Below are positions 20,756-32,035 of a stretch of 64,000 bases of DNA, piece by piece. The notes below the pieces were generated by a model. It was not told the DNA's origin. It worked only from the letters and a program-made list of their open reading frames with translations, and did not search any database. A program made the translations under genes and the position numbers. The DNA is from Gordionus sp. m RMFG-2023 (taxonomy: Eukaryota > Nematomorpha > Gordioida > Chordodea > Parachordodidae): assembly GCF_954871325.1 (NCBI RefSeq), contig NC_088776.1, positions 33,280,508-33,344,507 of the forward strand, written 5' to 3'. Numbering within the stretch: position 1 is the stretch's first letter; each line of letters begins with the position of its first letter.

Positions 20756-21309
20756 GAATGGTATAAATTAATTTAAAATCTATAATAAAATATGTAATTA
20801 AATATTCATTTTTTATTAAGTCAAAAATTTTTTAAAAATGATTTTATTCTCTTGAAATATCATTTAAACGTAGGCGTGGTCATGATTCGATAATAACATG
20901 TTCTGTGTGTATGAACATTCTTTCTTTAAAATATTGATGAAAAAGGTTTTAGGGTTTAATAAAAAAATTTTTTATAGTAAATAAACACTTTTGAAAAACC
21001 ATAATTTTACAATAAAAGAAAGGGCTTAATTTATTTATAAGTATTGTTTAACATAAGTTGATTACCTTCAAAAATATATTCCCTATTTAAAAATAAAACA
21101 CTTGAATTCATATGCCTTTGCTTTATAATAATAGAATCCAAATTAAGGAAATATTGCACTCTGGCGTATGAACAGATTCTTACATAATTTATTTTGTATT
21201 CTTTTTATAAACTTGGAAAGCTACCATGATTCAATATTTATATCCATAAAAATAAATCTCAAAATTTCGGGTGTCCATTTTTATTCTTTATTTAATATAA
21301 ACCTTGGAA
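20756..21309. other. AT-rich DNA, nothing recognised
   Basis: No frame, repeat or signal that I can support. Confidence 0.4.
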
Positions 21310-21419
21310 TAGTGTTGTTAAAAAGACCGAAAAACGACCCGATTAAGATTTTACCCAAAACAATATTAGGTAGCCTCGAGATTTGGTAAGATCGACCTGA
21401 ATCGGTCTTTTTAACAACC
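21310..21419. mobile_element. Small MITE, about 110 bases
   Basis: Begins TAGTGTTGTTAAAAAGACCG and ends CGGTCTTTTTAACAACCCT, an inverted repeat of about 18 bases. The TAGTGTTGTTAA tip is the same as in the MITE at 5416-5597, but the inner sequence differs. CCTTGG occurs on both sides and may be part of an imperfect target duplication. Confidence 0.65.
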
Positions 21420-22270
21420 CTTGGGTCATTTCTCCAATTCAATAATTGCCTTGAAAATAAATCTCTAAAAATGCGAGTGAAAGGAAAAAACCTTTCTTAT
21501 AATATTGATTAGGAAAATCAATTATATATATATGACAACAGCCAGGTTCATTTTCTCTCGATTAAATGAATTATAAAAAAAATATATTATTGAAATTTAT
21601 AATTTTAAATATACAAAAACAATAATTACCACTAAAAATAATGAAAAATTTCTTTTTTTTAAAATATGATTATGCAGTTTTGAACACATAACTGGGATTT
21701 TTAAAAATTTGGCTGACAGGGATTCGAAATTTTTTAAAATTAAGGAGGTAGACTATTAAAGCTCTACAAATACCTGTCCGAGTTGACCTCAGACACTTTC
21801 TATTAGATACAAATAAAATTTTCACGTACTCGGACATTGGCAAAATTATTTTATTTCTAGAGCCCTTATAATTCTGCGCGTTCCTTGAAAAATATACTCC
21901 TCAACTAAAGTTTCTTTTCTTATTTTATATTTGCTCGTTATTAAATAGGAGTTTAGATTTGGCTCTGATCTTTGGAGGAGAAAATCAAATCCATAATACT
22001 TAAAAGCAGGTCTGGTGCAAGCTTTTAATATTCCACTGCTTCATTAAAAAAATGACCATCTTCAATTTCTCATGACATAATTTTTGAAAATATTTTTTAA
22101 ATATGCTACGATATTGTGCAATCCTTTTACGCAGAATGTCAAACCTATATAATTTGATATTTTTTTAATGAATCGAATCTTTTTTTAAAAATTTAAAGGA
22201 GCTAACCAAATTGTTATAAGCCGAATTAAACAGGTTTTTATTTTATAAATATTAGATTTTGAAATTTAAA
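21420..22270. other. Unrecognised DNA, slightly more complex than neighbours
   Basis: No gene model supported. Notable strings are an 8-base inverted pair TGTCCGAG and CTCGGACA at about 21,774-21,838, and a stretch reading SLDLALIFGGENQIHNT near 21,950-22,000 with no identifiable relative. Confidence 0.35.
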
Positions 22271-22595
22271 AAATAACAATATATCAATCAGAACCTGAGA
22301 TACAAATTGCACAGCCCACCCCGGGTAAAATGTTTTATTTTGGCATTTCATTTTGCAATGTATGTTTGATTGATTAAAGTACAGTAAAAGTCTATAAGGA
22401 CAAATTAAAATGAAGTGGTTGATTATTTTCTAAAATTTAGTAATCTGTATAAAAAAAAATACCTTTGAATAATTATAAATATAGGCATTTGTACAAAGAC
22501 GATGATTTCGTAAATCTTAATTCAGATATTTCCGATTTGGTTGGTCGAGATTTGATTAAGAAAATCCAATACCTCTATTCTATAAACTAATAACC
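22271..22595 (+). other. Possible exon fragments of an unrecognised gene
   Basis: Near 22,275-22,323 a polar frame (YQSEPEIQIAQPTP) runs into a donor-like GG-GTAAAA. An acceptor-like AAATATAG near 22,482 opens a frame reading HLYKDDDFVNLNSDISDLVG and RDLIKKIQYLYSIN, closed by TAA near 22,590. Composition is more even than in the surroundings. The two fragments do not join in frame by this splice pair, so any gene model would need another exon. I recognise no family. Confidence 0.22.
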
Positions 22596-23154
22596 ATTTT
22601 TTGTGGATTTTGAAAAGGCGAGTTATATCCTTATGAATCACATATTCCCTTTAGATATCATTTTTTAAGCTTTAAAATTTTACCCTACCATCAATAAATC
22701 TACATCCTTCCCAGTTAATCATACTTTTTCAAATTTCAGAGCATATTTTATTCAACTTATTTATTTTTTATTCTCGTAACGAAATTACTATTAGTTACAG
22801 TATTCTCTCATAAATCGGGTTTTATCATTATTCGATTTTAATTATAAAGGTCCAATTCCATGTTTAATTACTCACTCTTTTTTAAGGCTGTTTTATGACC
22901 TTATTAAAAAGGCAGAATATATGCAATACGAGAAAACCTCTTGGGGAGCACAATTTCAATTATGAGAAATTCCCGAATATTTTATTTTTAACACTATTTT
23001 AAATAAACCCGATTATATTTTTTATCGAGTACTCTTGATTTTCTTAATTCTTAGCAATCTGTAACGGTGGTATTTAATCTTGAATAATATTGTTAATATG
23101 TGTTAACGGAATCATATAGCAAAATTAAATGATTCTAGATAAATGTCTATATTA

Positions 23155-23394
23155 TTCCAGGCTAAGGCAAAGAAAAAACCAAATAATTATATTAATCCTC
23201 GTGATACAGATGGTTTAAAAGGAATAAAATATTGGTAAAATAAGAAAAAAATGGCATATTAAAACGGGGAAGAGAACTTCTAGATATCTGGTTTGCGCTA
23301 ATATTGAATGCCTTAAAAATTATTCAGATCAAGATATATTTGGTGATAGTGATACTCCGGTCGAAGATACAAATGGAATCGATCAGAAATAGAA
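23155..23394 (+). other. Possible coding remnant, unknown family
   Basis: After an acceptor-like ATTATTCCAG the frame reads AKAKKKPNNYINPRDTDGLK. One frame over, it continues IRKKWHIKTGKRTSRYLVC, ANIECLKNYSDQDIFGDSD and TPVEDTNGIDQK to a TAG. The Lys/Arg-rich then acidic character and even codon composition look like protein, but a one-base frame change or small intron would be needed near 23,235. It may be the 3' end of a host gene or transposon. Confidence 0.28.
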
Positions 23395-24112
23395 ATATAA
23401 ATTTGATAAAAATAGATAGCATGAGTAATAAAGTAGAGATAGATATGTTCAAAAATCAATTTACGTCAATGCATTACGGTTTCTTTTCCCTTGAATATTA
23501 TTTATGATTTTTATAGATATTTTATCTTTTCGGTTTATTTTAATAGATATAGAAATAAAATAGTTGAAATCTTATATTTTGAATCAAATTGTATTTTCAA
23601 AAATTTGATATAAATCTGATTATCTTATTAAGACGTAGTTCTAAACATGATATTTGCCAAACTTTTGAAAACATTAATTCTAAAAATTCAGTCCAATATG
23701 TAATGCTTAACTAGTTAGTTTAATTCTTCGATACTTTTGATACATTTAAAATAAAAAAAAGTTATTAAGAAAATTGGTATTAGGATTAAAGATAGAGCGA
23801 AAATATAGAAGCAGCTAAAACAATTATAATAAAAAAAATTAAATAAATATATTAAAAAAAAATAATCAACATTATATAATCATTTTATCGTATTTTAGAA
23901 TATAACAATGTCTGGCTGTATCTTTGTTTTTATAATTATGACATAAAAAACTAGTCTAGACTTCTGGTTTTGGAAAATGTGATACCAAAATGGCTACGAT
24001 GAAATGATTAAATTGTGTTATAATATATTTTTTCACTACATTTCTTTCGGCCTTCTCAAGACAAAAGTTTCTTAAAAACTTTAATCCTTTTTTTTAAATG
24101 TATGATAAATAG
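23395..24112. other. AT-rich DNA, nothing recognised
   Basis: Long A and T runs. No frame beyond chance and no repeat pair seen. Confidence 0.4.
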
Positions 24113-25145
24113 TAGTGCTGTAAAATTTACTATAAAAAAGAAACGCGTTATCGTTACTCGCCCTTCCAAAAAAGGAACGCATGGTTACTGACTATTCAAA
24201 AAAGTAACGGATTACTCTTTACAAAAATTATACATTATATACAAGATAAATATTTATTAAACTATGCAAAAAGTTTTTATTTTAAAAAAGCTTAATAGTT
24301 GATCTTCACAAGGATCTTCATTAATTTCCTCATTAAAAAATTTTTTTTATCATCATCAGAAAATATTCTGGTATGTGTGTTGGATAAAGGAATTAAGTCT
24401 ATTCTTTCTTTATCAAGATATTTTCTCAAACTGGAAATAAGTTCTAGATTTCTTCCTTTTGACCTCTAATTTTATCCAGGGCCAATCCAATTTAAATTGC
24501 GGGTGAATTATTGCGGATAGTATATACTCATCTTTATTGTGTTTGAATCTATTGAAAATATAAATTGTAAGCAATATTTGAACTCTATATCTTTATGCCA
24601 CCCAGGAATTAATTAATAAGTGGCTTACATAACTTGAAATTATTTAAAGCCATTTTTTAAAGTTTTTATTATAATAGTTATCGTGGGAATGAGATATCCC
24701 AAATGTATTTTTTCTTCGCTCTCTAAAATTGAAAGAGAAGTCGCAATCGGTTCCTTAACCTATAAAATATACATACATATAATTTTTTAATTAACACTAA
24801 CAATACAATATTCATCCATGAACGACTTTTCGTTATCTGAAAATCTCTGTAATTCAGATTTATCACAAGATTCGTCAAATTTTTGGCAATTCTTAATAAA
24901 ACTATTAATTTCACAGAGTTTTAAAATGAGTTCCATCTTGTTATAACCGGTTTAATCAGATATCTTCCTATGTTTTCCTTAAAAATGGTTGCACAGTTTG
25001 AAGATTATCCATGTTTATTTACAATAGCTTACACTTTGAAAATGTATATTTTGAAATGGTTTTAAAATGGACATCGTTAACCGTCTTTTCAATGTCAACA
25101 CTTGCAATGAGATTTAAAGTGTGTGCTGAACAGAAATGATGTTTT
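24113..25145 (-). mobile_element. hAT remnant with TAACG/CGTTAC terminal repeats
   Basis: The tip at 24,113 reads TAGTGCTGTAAAATTTAC and is followed by CGTTATCGTTACTCG and GTAACGGATTACTC, a subterminal motif also seen at 33,410-33,665. Transposase pieces lie on the - strand, so this tip is the 3' side of the gene. From N to C: CSAHTLNLIASVDIEKTVND (about 25,135-25,075), DEYILSAIIHPQFKLDW (about 24,540-24,485), and a C-terminal tail near 24,450-24,300. The first is the hAT CAxHTLNLI block, the second the DPRFKLD block. The far end of the element was not located. Confidence 0.65.
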
Positions 25146-25689
25146 AGGTAAGTATACAATACTATCATTAGTATTTTGATTTTCAAATAGACCAAATAAT
25201 GGCAAGAATCTATTTCATCATCCGATTCCTCTCCTTGTTCATATACTCTAAATCTATATTATAATTTTCCGATGTCCTCACTACTTTATCGTGACGTCAT
25301 GACATCGGTACGTATTTATTTTTATTTGTTGATTTTATTTATTTATTTTATACAAACAGATGATCCTACCAACAGTCTTAATTTATTTTTAAATAGATTA
25401 TATTTTTTATTATTTTAGCGATTATTACTTTTAGCGATTTAGAACGGGAACCATATTTGTTAATAACATTTTGTCACATTTGATTTTGCAAAAATGGATA
25501 GATATTTATAAATAATACTGCTTGGACGATGGTTCAAAGTTAATCATTTTCCTTGAATTCCTGAAATCGGAGTGGTAGTAATTTAAAAAAATTCTCTAAG
25601 TAAGGGCACTCTAGGATTTTCATGTGAAACAGGCTGAAGGCTATGGATCATACAAGTATATTGTAAATCTTCAGACAGCTAATCCTTAT
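25146..25689. other. AT-rich DNA, nothing firmly recognised
   Basis: Could include the missing 5' part of the hAT remnant to its left, but no conserved block was found. Confidence 0.35.
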
Positions 25690-26430
25690 AATTGCCTTAT
25701 TCACTTATATCTGTTTGTTTTCTGAAGTTTAAATATTTAAATAAGAATATTAAATTAAGTTAATTATACTAAATGTTTTATCTACTTTATAAATTTAGAA
25801 TAAGAATCTTTAATTAGGTTAAATCGTTGTGTAAATTTAATCAAGAAAGTGTTAATTAAAAATAGGAAATTTGAATGCAGATTGATCATATGTGGTTCAA
25901 AAACATTATGACCAATGTAAACTGGGTTACTCTTTAACACTTACTTTCACTAAGTATCACTAAATTTCACAAAATTTCAAGCAACTACTTGATATAAATT
26001 GCCTTATTCAATCACATTTCCCTGTTTTGAAAATTTTAAATATTTGAATAAGTCTATTAAATTATGTTAAATCAAACTGAATATGTGGTTCAAAAAACAT
26101 TATGACCAATGTAAAATGGTTTACTCTTTAACACTTACTTTCACTAAGTATCACTAAATATAAAATTTCAAGCAACTACTTCATATAATTTGCCTTATTC
26201 AATCACATTTCCCCGTTTTGAAAATTTTAAATATTTGAATAAGTATTAAATTGTGTTAAATTAAACTGAATTTCTCATCACATTTTCCTGGTTTGAAAAT
26301 TTTAAATATTTGAATAAGTTTATTAAATTGTGTTAAACTAGACTGAATGTTTCATCTATCTCATAAATTAGATTATGAATTATTAAAATTAAGCCAAACT
26401 GTTGTGTAACTTTTAATAAATTGATGACTA
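25690..26430. repeat. Tandem array, about 195-base unit
   Basis: Two nearly complete units start at about 25,888 and 26,084. Each carries ATGTGGTTCAAAAA, CATTATGACCAATGTAAA, ACTCTTTAACACTTACTTTC, ACTAAGTATCACTAAAT, TTTCAAGCAACTACTT and TATTTGAATAAGT. Part units flank them (25,690-25,860 and 26,271-26,345). The two best units are very similar, so the duplication is recent. Not coding. Confidence 0.8.
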
Positions 26431-26959
26431 ATAATGATACAATTTAGGATGCTGTATGGTTTTAATTAACACAATGGATTCATTTTAATATAACGCCTAC
26501 ATAGACTTTTATACAACTGAGGAATTTAAATAATAAATGTTGCTTTTGCTCAACCTTATCTTCCAATATAATCTCCGGAGGAAATGAACGGAGGAAATGA
26601 ATATCGAGTGCACTCTTATCTTAAAATAGAAAATTCTAAACTTAATAAGGAAATGCTTATCTAGGTTAAAATATTATATCTGAAAATAGATAAATTTAAA
26701 CGTAACGTAGGAATGTAAATAGTTTTATTCTTCCTTTTCCTTCAATTTAAATCATTTATTTTTGTGGCCATTTCTATAAATGTTCACAAAATAAATCACC
26801 CTTATCTTATTTTGTTTCATTCGCATGACTTTTGCGCACAAATAAATATAAAATAATATTTAAGAATATATCTATAAACAAACATAAAATAATTCTAGAA
26901 AATGTAAATGAATAGTGAATAATTCATATCACTTTTTATCTCCTGATAAGACTTTTAGG
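26431..26959. other. AT-rich DNA between tandem arrays
   Basis: A short local duplication GGAGGAAATGA near 26,575-26,600 is the only repeat seen. Confidence 0.4.
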
Positions 26960-27900
26960 CAAGTCATTTTTTTAACTTTTTAATTAAATTTATATTATTT
27001 TAATTATCCTACCTATTTTTAAGGCTATCCATTTTGTCAGGCTGCATACTTTTATCTTTTATGAATATTTTATCTAACTAACTGAAAAATACACAAAGTA
27101 CATTTTTAATATTTAACTAAATTAATATAACAATTTTTAAGGATCCTACTTTTTTAAAAGGTTACCATTTTGTCGGATCCACCATTGCTCTATTATCCCT
27201 GCTGATTATTTTGTATAACGCACAAAAAAATATACATAGTACATTATTTTTATTATAAATAATTTGATACATGATTTTATATCTATTCCAAAAAATCGAT
27301 TATTTTTTTTATAATTTAAATATATTTATATTATTTTAAGCATCCTACGTATTTTTAAGGCTATCCATTTTGCCGGGCCACACAATATGCCCTTTTATTT
27401 CTGATGAATATTTTGTCTAACTAACTGAAAAATATACAAAGTACATTTTTAATATTTAACTAAATTAATACAATTTTTAAGGATCCTACTTTTTTAAGAG
27501 CTTACCATTTTGTCGGATCCACCATTGCTCTATTATCCCTGCTGAATATTTTGTGTAATTCTCAAAAAAATATACATAGTACATTATTTTTATTATAAAT
27601 AATTTTATATAGGATTTGTTATCTATTCCAAAAAATCAATATATATTACAATATTTATTTTTATTCAATTAAATTAAATATTTATTCTTAAGGATCCTAC
27701 CTTTTTCAACAATACTCCTTTTTATTCTTTCAATAAAAAATACTAAACGGAGTTTTCTATTTTTAGGATTTTATATTTATTCCAAAAAAAATACATATTA
27801 CGGTATTTATATATTATTTAAACTATTCTATACCTATTCACAAGGATCCTATTTTTTTTAAGTTTGCCAATTGGTCTCTCCGAATGGTATTTTATTTTAA
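26960..27900. repeat. Satellite-like array, dimeric unit of about 338 bases
   Basis: Two related half-units alternate: one with CCTAC-TATTTTTAAGGC and TATCCATTTTG (27,008 and 27,344), one with GGATCCTACTTTTTTAA and ACCATTTTGTCGGATCC (27,141 and 27,481). Further decayed half-units begin at about 27,692 and 27,843. Spacing of like half-units is 336-340 bases. Each also shares ACATAGTACATT or CAAAGTACATT strings. This higher-order layout is typical of satellite DNA or tandem transposon interiors. Confidence 0.75.
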
Positions 27901-27949
27901 TCCTACCTTATAAAAAATTAACTTGAGAATTTTTTTTTTACTTTAGAAA

Positions 27950-28590
27950 ACTATCTCCATCTTATTTCCTCTTTATAATTGTTCAAATATTGATATATCA
28001 GCCATTAATAATGAACAAATGCAAAATAAACCTTTAGAATATCATAATAGGCTTGATAAGTCCCCCAAAAATATTTTTTGATGATAGCCCTCCAACTTTT
28101 AGAAATATGCATCTAATATTGACCCATCTACTGGTTTACATTATTTTAATGTTTGTTAATTTCAACAATAGTTTATTTATATTTTTGCCTGATTTCTTTA
28201 TTTGTCTAGGCTTAATCCCTCACATTGCTACAAAACATGATGAATCTATTATTAAAGATAAGCAAAGAAAATAATGACGATTAAACAAACGCCTTACCCG
28301 TTCTAGAGTTACTGGTAGACAAAATAATAAAGAACTACGCTTGAAATGAACTCACCTGGAGGTTTATTTTATTTTTTTTATCTTATGTTTTATATCTATG
28401 TTTATTTTATTTTCACCCACTCCAAATGATATCTCTATCACCACTAGCACAATCTCTATGCCACCTCCGCCTATTTTTTAACAAATATTAGCATTTAATT
28501 CCGTACTATCATTCACTTCACTAGGAGTTAATATAAATATTACTTTATCCGATTCTCTAAGAAACTTTCATGAATATTTAGAGGAATGTT
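27950..28590 (+). other. Coding-like fragments of unknown origin left of the LINE
   Basis: After an acceptor-like TTTTACTTTAG near 27,945 the frame reads KTISILFPLYNCSNIDISAI and NNEQMQNKPLEYHNRLDKSP, closed near 28,080. Other fragments are LIPHIATKHDESIIKDKQRK (28,211-28,272, after TTTGTCTAG) and GVNINITLSDSLRNFHEYL near 28,530-28,585. These have protein-like complexity and splice-like edges, with hydrophobic stretches between them, but they do not form a continuous gene. A decayed membrane-protein gene is one reading; I cannot name it. Confidence 0.22.
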
Positions 28591-28638
28591 CAAACTTGAA
28601 TGTACAGTACTGCCAATTTCATCAACTTTGTGGATAGA

Positions 28639-29340
28639 ATGCGAATAATATGCTGGAATGTGGGTACGTTGACGGGAAAGAGCTTCGAGGTCTCACAAAT
28701 GTTAAAAAGAAGAAAGGTACACATCGCCTGCCTACAAAAGACGAGGTGGAATGGAACTAAAGCTCGGGAGTTAGGAGAGGGATACAAGTTATTCTACAGT
28801 GGGTCATCTAATCGTAGAAACGGGGTCGGTATCGTTCTAAGAGAATCGTTCAAGGACAAGGTAGTGGAAGTCAAACGATGTTCAGACAGGTTAATGTGGG
28901 TGAAGTTTGCAGATCAAGGAAGCCTCCTATTATGTGCGCGTATGCTTCTCAAATTGGATGTATGGAATCAGAGAAAAATATATTCTTCGATTCATTGGAA
29001 AAAGAGATACAAGGAATGCGATAGAAAGAAAAGCTAATTATTGGGGCGGATTTCAATGCCCACGTAGGAAAAGATCGTCTCGGGTATGAACGAAATCATG
29101 GATTATGGACATAGTCTGAAGATCAAGGAAGGAGAAAAACTTCTCCAAGTATCCCAAGCTTATGACATGGCGATCGTTAACACTTATTTTCAAAAGCGTG
29201 AAGATCTTATTGTGACTTATAGAAGTGGAAAGCATTTTAGTTAAATTGACTATCTGCTTATACGGCGAAAGGATTTATGGAGGATCAAATGCAAAGTAAT
29301 ACCGGGAGAAGAAATCGCCCAACATCGCCCACTTGTCATG
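28639..29340 (+). pseudogene. LINE endonuclease domain (APE type)
   Basis: Starts MRIICWNVGTLTGKSFEVSQ, the usual N-terminal endonuclease motif with its Asn, then HIACLQKTRWNG and SGSSNRRNGVGIVLRESF. Later pieces in shifted frames read DFNAHVGKD near 29,050, VNTYFQKREDLIVTYRSGK near 29,180 and IDYLLIRR near 29,245. The TYRSGKH-S-IDYLLIRR segment has TAA between Ser and Ile where related proteins have Gln. The final PGEEIAQHRPLVMDLERK carries the catalytic His of the SDH-like motif as QHR. Confidence 0.8.
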
Positions 29341-30700
29341 GATCTTGAAAGAAAAGGATTTCCGAAAAGAAGAAAGGTTTATGAACCGCGAATTAAGTAT
29401 GAAATGCTCAAGGGCATGCCGACAAGCGATAAATACCATCAGAAAGCTTCCACACTCTTGGATGCCAGGAAGTTAGAACGAAACTTAGACGACGATTGGG
29501 AAACGCTAACTGCAGACATAAAGGAAACGGCGATTCAGATTCTAGGACAGACCAAAGGAGGCAAAGCTTTGAATAGGGAACTATGGTGGTGGGATCAATC
29601 GGTTAGGGATTTCATCGAAAGAAAGAGAATTCTATATAGACAGTGGCATAGATCCAAAAAGTCGGAGGACTATCAAGAATATAGGGAGGCAAAGAGAGCT
29701 GCGAAGAAGGCCATAATAGCGAAGAATGCCGCGTACACCGAGATGGCAAACAAACTAGATCATAAATGGGGCGACAGGCTTATATAAAATTGGCCAAGAT
29801 AATGGAGAAGAAAAGTCGCGATGTCGGAGTCCTTAAAATAGTCAAAAATGAGGAGGGTCAAACCTTATTAAAGCCGAAGGAGGTGATGGAAAGATGGAAA
29901 GGATATTTTAAGGAACTTATGAATATTGCTAATGACAAAGATTTCCTTCCCGATATTGAGCCAAACATAAGTATGGTCGAACACTTTCAGGAGGATGAAG
30001 TTAGGACGCAAATGAACAAGATGCAAAAAGGAAAAGCCAATGGCCCAGATGGAATTCCTATGGAAGCATGGGTTGGATGCCGAGAAGAAGGAGTCACGAC
30101 CATGACGAACCTCTTTAAAAAGATATTGGGAGAAGAACAAATTCCTAATCAATGGAGAGCAAGCACGATTATACCCTTATTCAAAGGCAAATGAGACCCT
30201 CAGGAGTGTGGTAATTACAGAGGTATCAAGCTAACTTGCCACTCCTTGAAACTTATGAAAATGATCTTAGTAACAAGGCTGAAGAACGAGGTGGAAATAT
30301 CGGCTAACCAATTCAGATTTGTGGCTGGCAAATCCACAATCGATCCGATCTTCGCACTAAGATATGATGGATAAATATGGAGAAAAGAAACCTACATATG
30401 GTCTTTATTGACTTGGATAAAGCTTATGACAATGTCCCTCGCGATTTAATACGGTGGTGCTTGAGAAAACAAAATATCCCTGACGCATATGTACGGCTTA
30501 TGAAAAATACTTATGAAGCCTCAACTTCTTGCGTTAGAACGACAGTTGGAGACTCTAAACCTTTTCGGGTTGAAATTGGATTACATCAAGGATCTGCTTT
30601 AAGTCCTTTTTTATTCAATATAATTATGGACACGATAACGAGAGGCATCCAAAAGCCATCTCCTTGGTGATGCCGATGATATAGTACTATGCGAAGAGAC
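29341..30700 (+). pseudogene. LINE reverse transcriptase domain
   Basis: The N-terminal RT region (29,338-30,194) includes ALNRELWWWDQSV and KMQKGKANGPDGIPMEAWVG, a standard early RT block. The frame meets a TGA at 30,192 where the family has Gly (FKGKGD), and resumes with ECGNYRGIKLTCHSLKLM. Palm motif A is VFIDLDKAYDNVPRDLIRW (about 30,400-30,455). Motif B is GLHQGSALSPFLFNI (about 30,578-30,622). Motif C reads DADD at 30,669-30,680 instead of the usual Y/FADD, after a frame change. Reverse-transcription activity from this copy is not expected. Confidence 0.85.
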
Positions 30701-31436
30701 AAAGGAGAAAGTATTCGAAGAAGCCGAAAAGTAGTCAAAACGCTTAGCTGGATATGGTTTAAAAGTCAACAATCGAAAAACGGTATATATGGAGATGAAC
30801 GTTACAGGCACCCCATCGCTGGATGACCAATTAAAGTACCCAAAAGTAGACAGGTTTACATACCTAGGCTCGATGCTTCATCAAGAGGGAGGTTGCGCAA
30901 ATGAAGTCAATGCACGGATCCAAAAAGGATGGCTTAAATGGCGAAGTATAACCGGTGTAATGTGCGACAAGAAGATGCCAATATGGTTGAAAAGCAAAGC
31001 TTACAAATCCATCGTAAGACCGGTGTTACTCTATGGAAGTGAAACATGGGCATTAGACGCTACGGAAGAAACGTTATTACAAGCCACGGAGATGAGAATG
31101 ATACGGTGGAGCTTGGAGTATACTAAACTCAACCATATGACGAATGACTGTCTCAGAGCAAAAATGGGTATTCAACCTATGGCGGACTTGATAAACGAAA
31201 ATCGGTTAAAGTGGTATGGTCATATACTAAGAAGGGAGACGAGTGATGTAAATCGAAAAGTATTGAACATGGAGGTGCCGGGGAAGAGAGGAAGAGGACG
31301 ACCTCGTGTTACGTGGAAAGGTCAAGTAGACAAAGTTATGATGACTAAGAAGATAAATCCGAACATGGCCCTTACTCGATCAAGATGGAAGAAACTTATC
31401 AAAACAAACCCCACGACTGTGGGACCATATGCATGA
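30701..31436 (+). pseudogene. LINE C-terminal region
   Basis: The open frame 30,789-31,436 reads VDRFTYLGSMLHQEGGCANE, KSIVRPVLLYGSETWALDA, ENRLKWYGHILRRETSDVN and RGRGRPRVTWKGQVDKVM. These are the thumb and C-terminal blocks shared by RTE elements in animals and plants. It ends at TGA 31,434-31,436 after 215 codons without a break, the best preserved part of the element. Confidence 0.88.
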
Positions 31437-32035
31437 TAAAGAAGACTTAAAACAGTTTTATGGTTGAGTTAACATTGTCATTCATGATTCTATTTTAGAG
31501 GCCATATTTTTTTTCCATATTAGACTAATTGGTAAATCAGATATTTCCCGTTCATGTGATGATATTAAAAATTTAACTATCTCCGAGGCGGGAAAAAATT
31601 TTCAAAATTATAATGGGTAGGACTGGGCTTGGGACCTCAAAATTAATATTAGCTTGCACCTGACTTGGGAATATCTTTTACAAATTATTAAGGGTTGAGC
31701 TGGGCTCGATAAACTTTTTTAAAATTATAAGATCTTGGATGCTTTCTAATATTGTGAGCTTGAACCTGGCATGATATCTATCGCAAAAAATGAATAAAAA
31801 TCTCATTCCCCGTCATTTTTGACCGGCTTTCTACTAGTTTTTAATAAGTATTATAATATTTTTACTTGTTATATAATTTCTAGCATTGTCGGTAATGTAT
31901 TTGGTCAATTTATTTTATATTATGTATGTGGTAAAATTTCAAGTGATTTGTTAGATAATCAAATGTGTGTTCTTGGTTTACCCTTTTACAATTTAACAGG
32001 CTGAAGCCCTCTCAAGAATGTCTGGGTGTAACCAG
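31437..32035. other. Flank of the LINE, fragments only
   Basis: An ACTGGGCTTGGGACC-type patch (31,610-31,700) belongs to the GGGC-rich dispersed repeat class. An open frame (31,819-32,004) reads YIISSIVGNVFGQFILYYVC and SSDLLDNQMCVLGLPFYNLTG, with membrane-like character. It may be part of the same unknown gene as the fragments at 27,950-28,590, which would then have been split by the LINE. Confidence 0.25.

Larger units (their letters stand above)
28600..31436 (+). mobile_element. RTE-clade LINE, nearly full coding length, several frame breaks
   Basis: This is a non-LTR retrotransposon of the RTE/BovB-like type. In order it holds an APE-type endonuclease, a reverse transcriptase and the clade's C-terminal region. 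The coding is richer in G+C and in CGA, GAC and AAG codons than anything nearby, so it arrived from a different compositional background or has had little time to drift. Coding breaks number about six, by frame change or stop. The 5' edge is near 28,590-28,640. After the stop at 31,434 the 3' end reads TAAAGAAGACTTAAAACAG. I found no clear target duplication. Confidence 0.88.
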
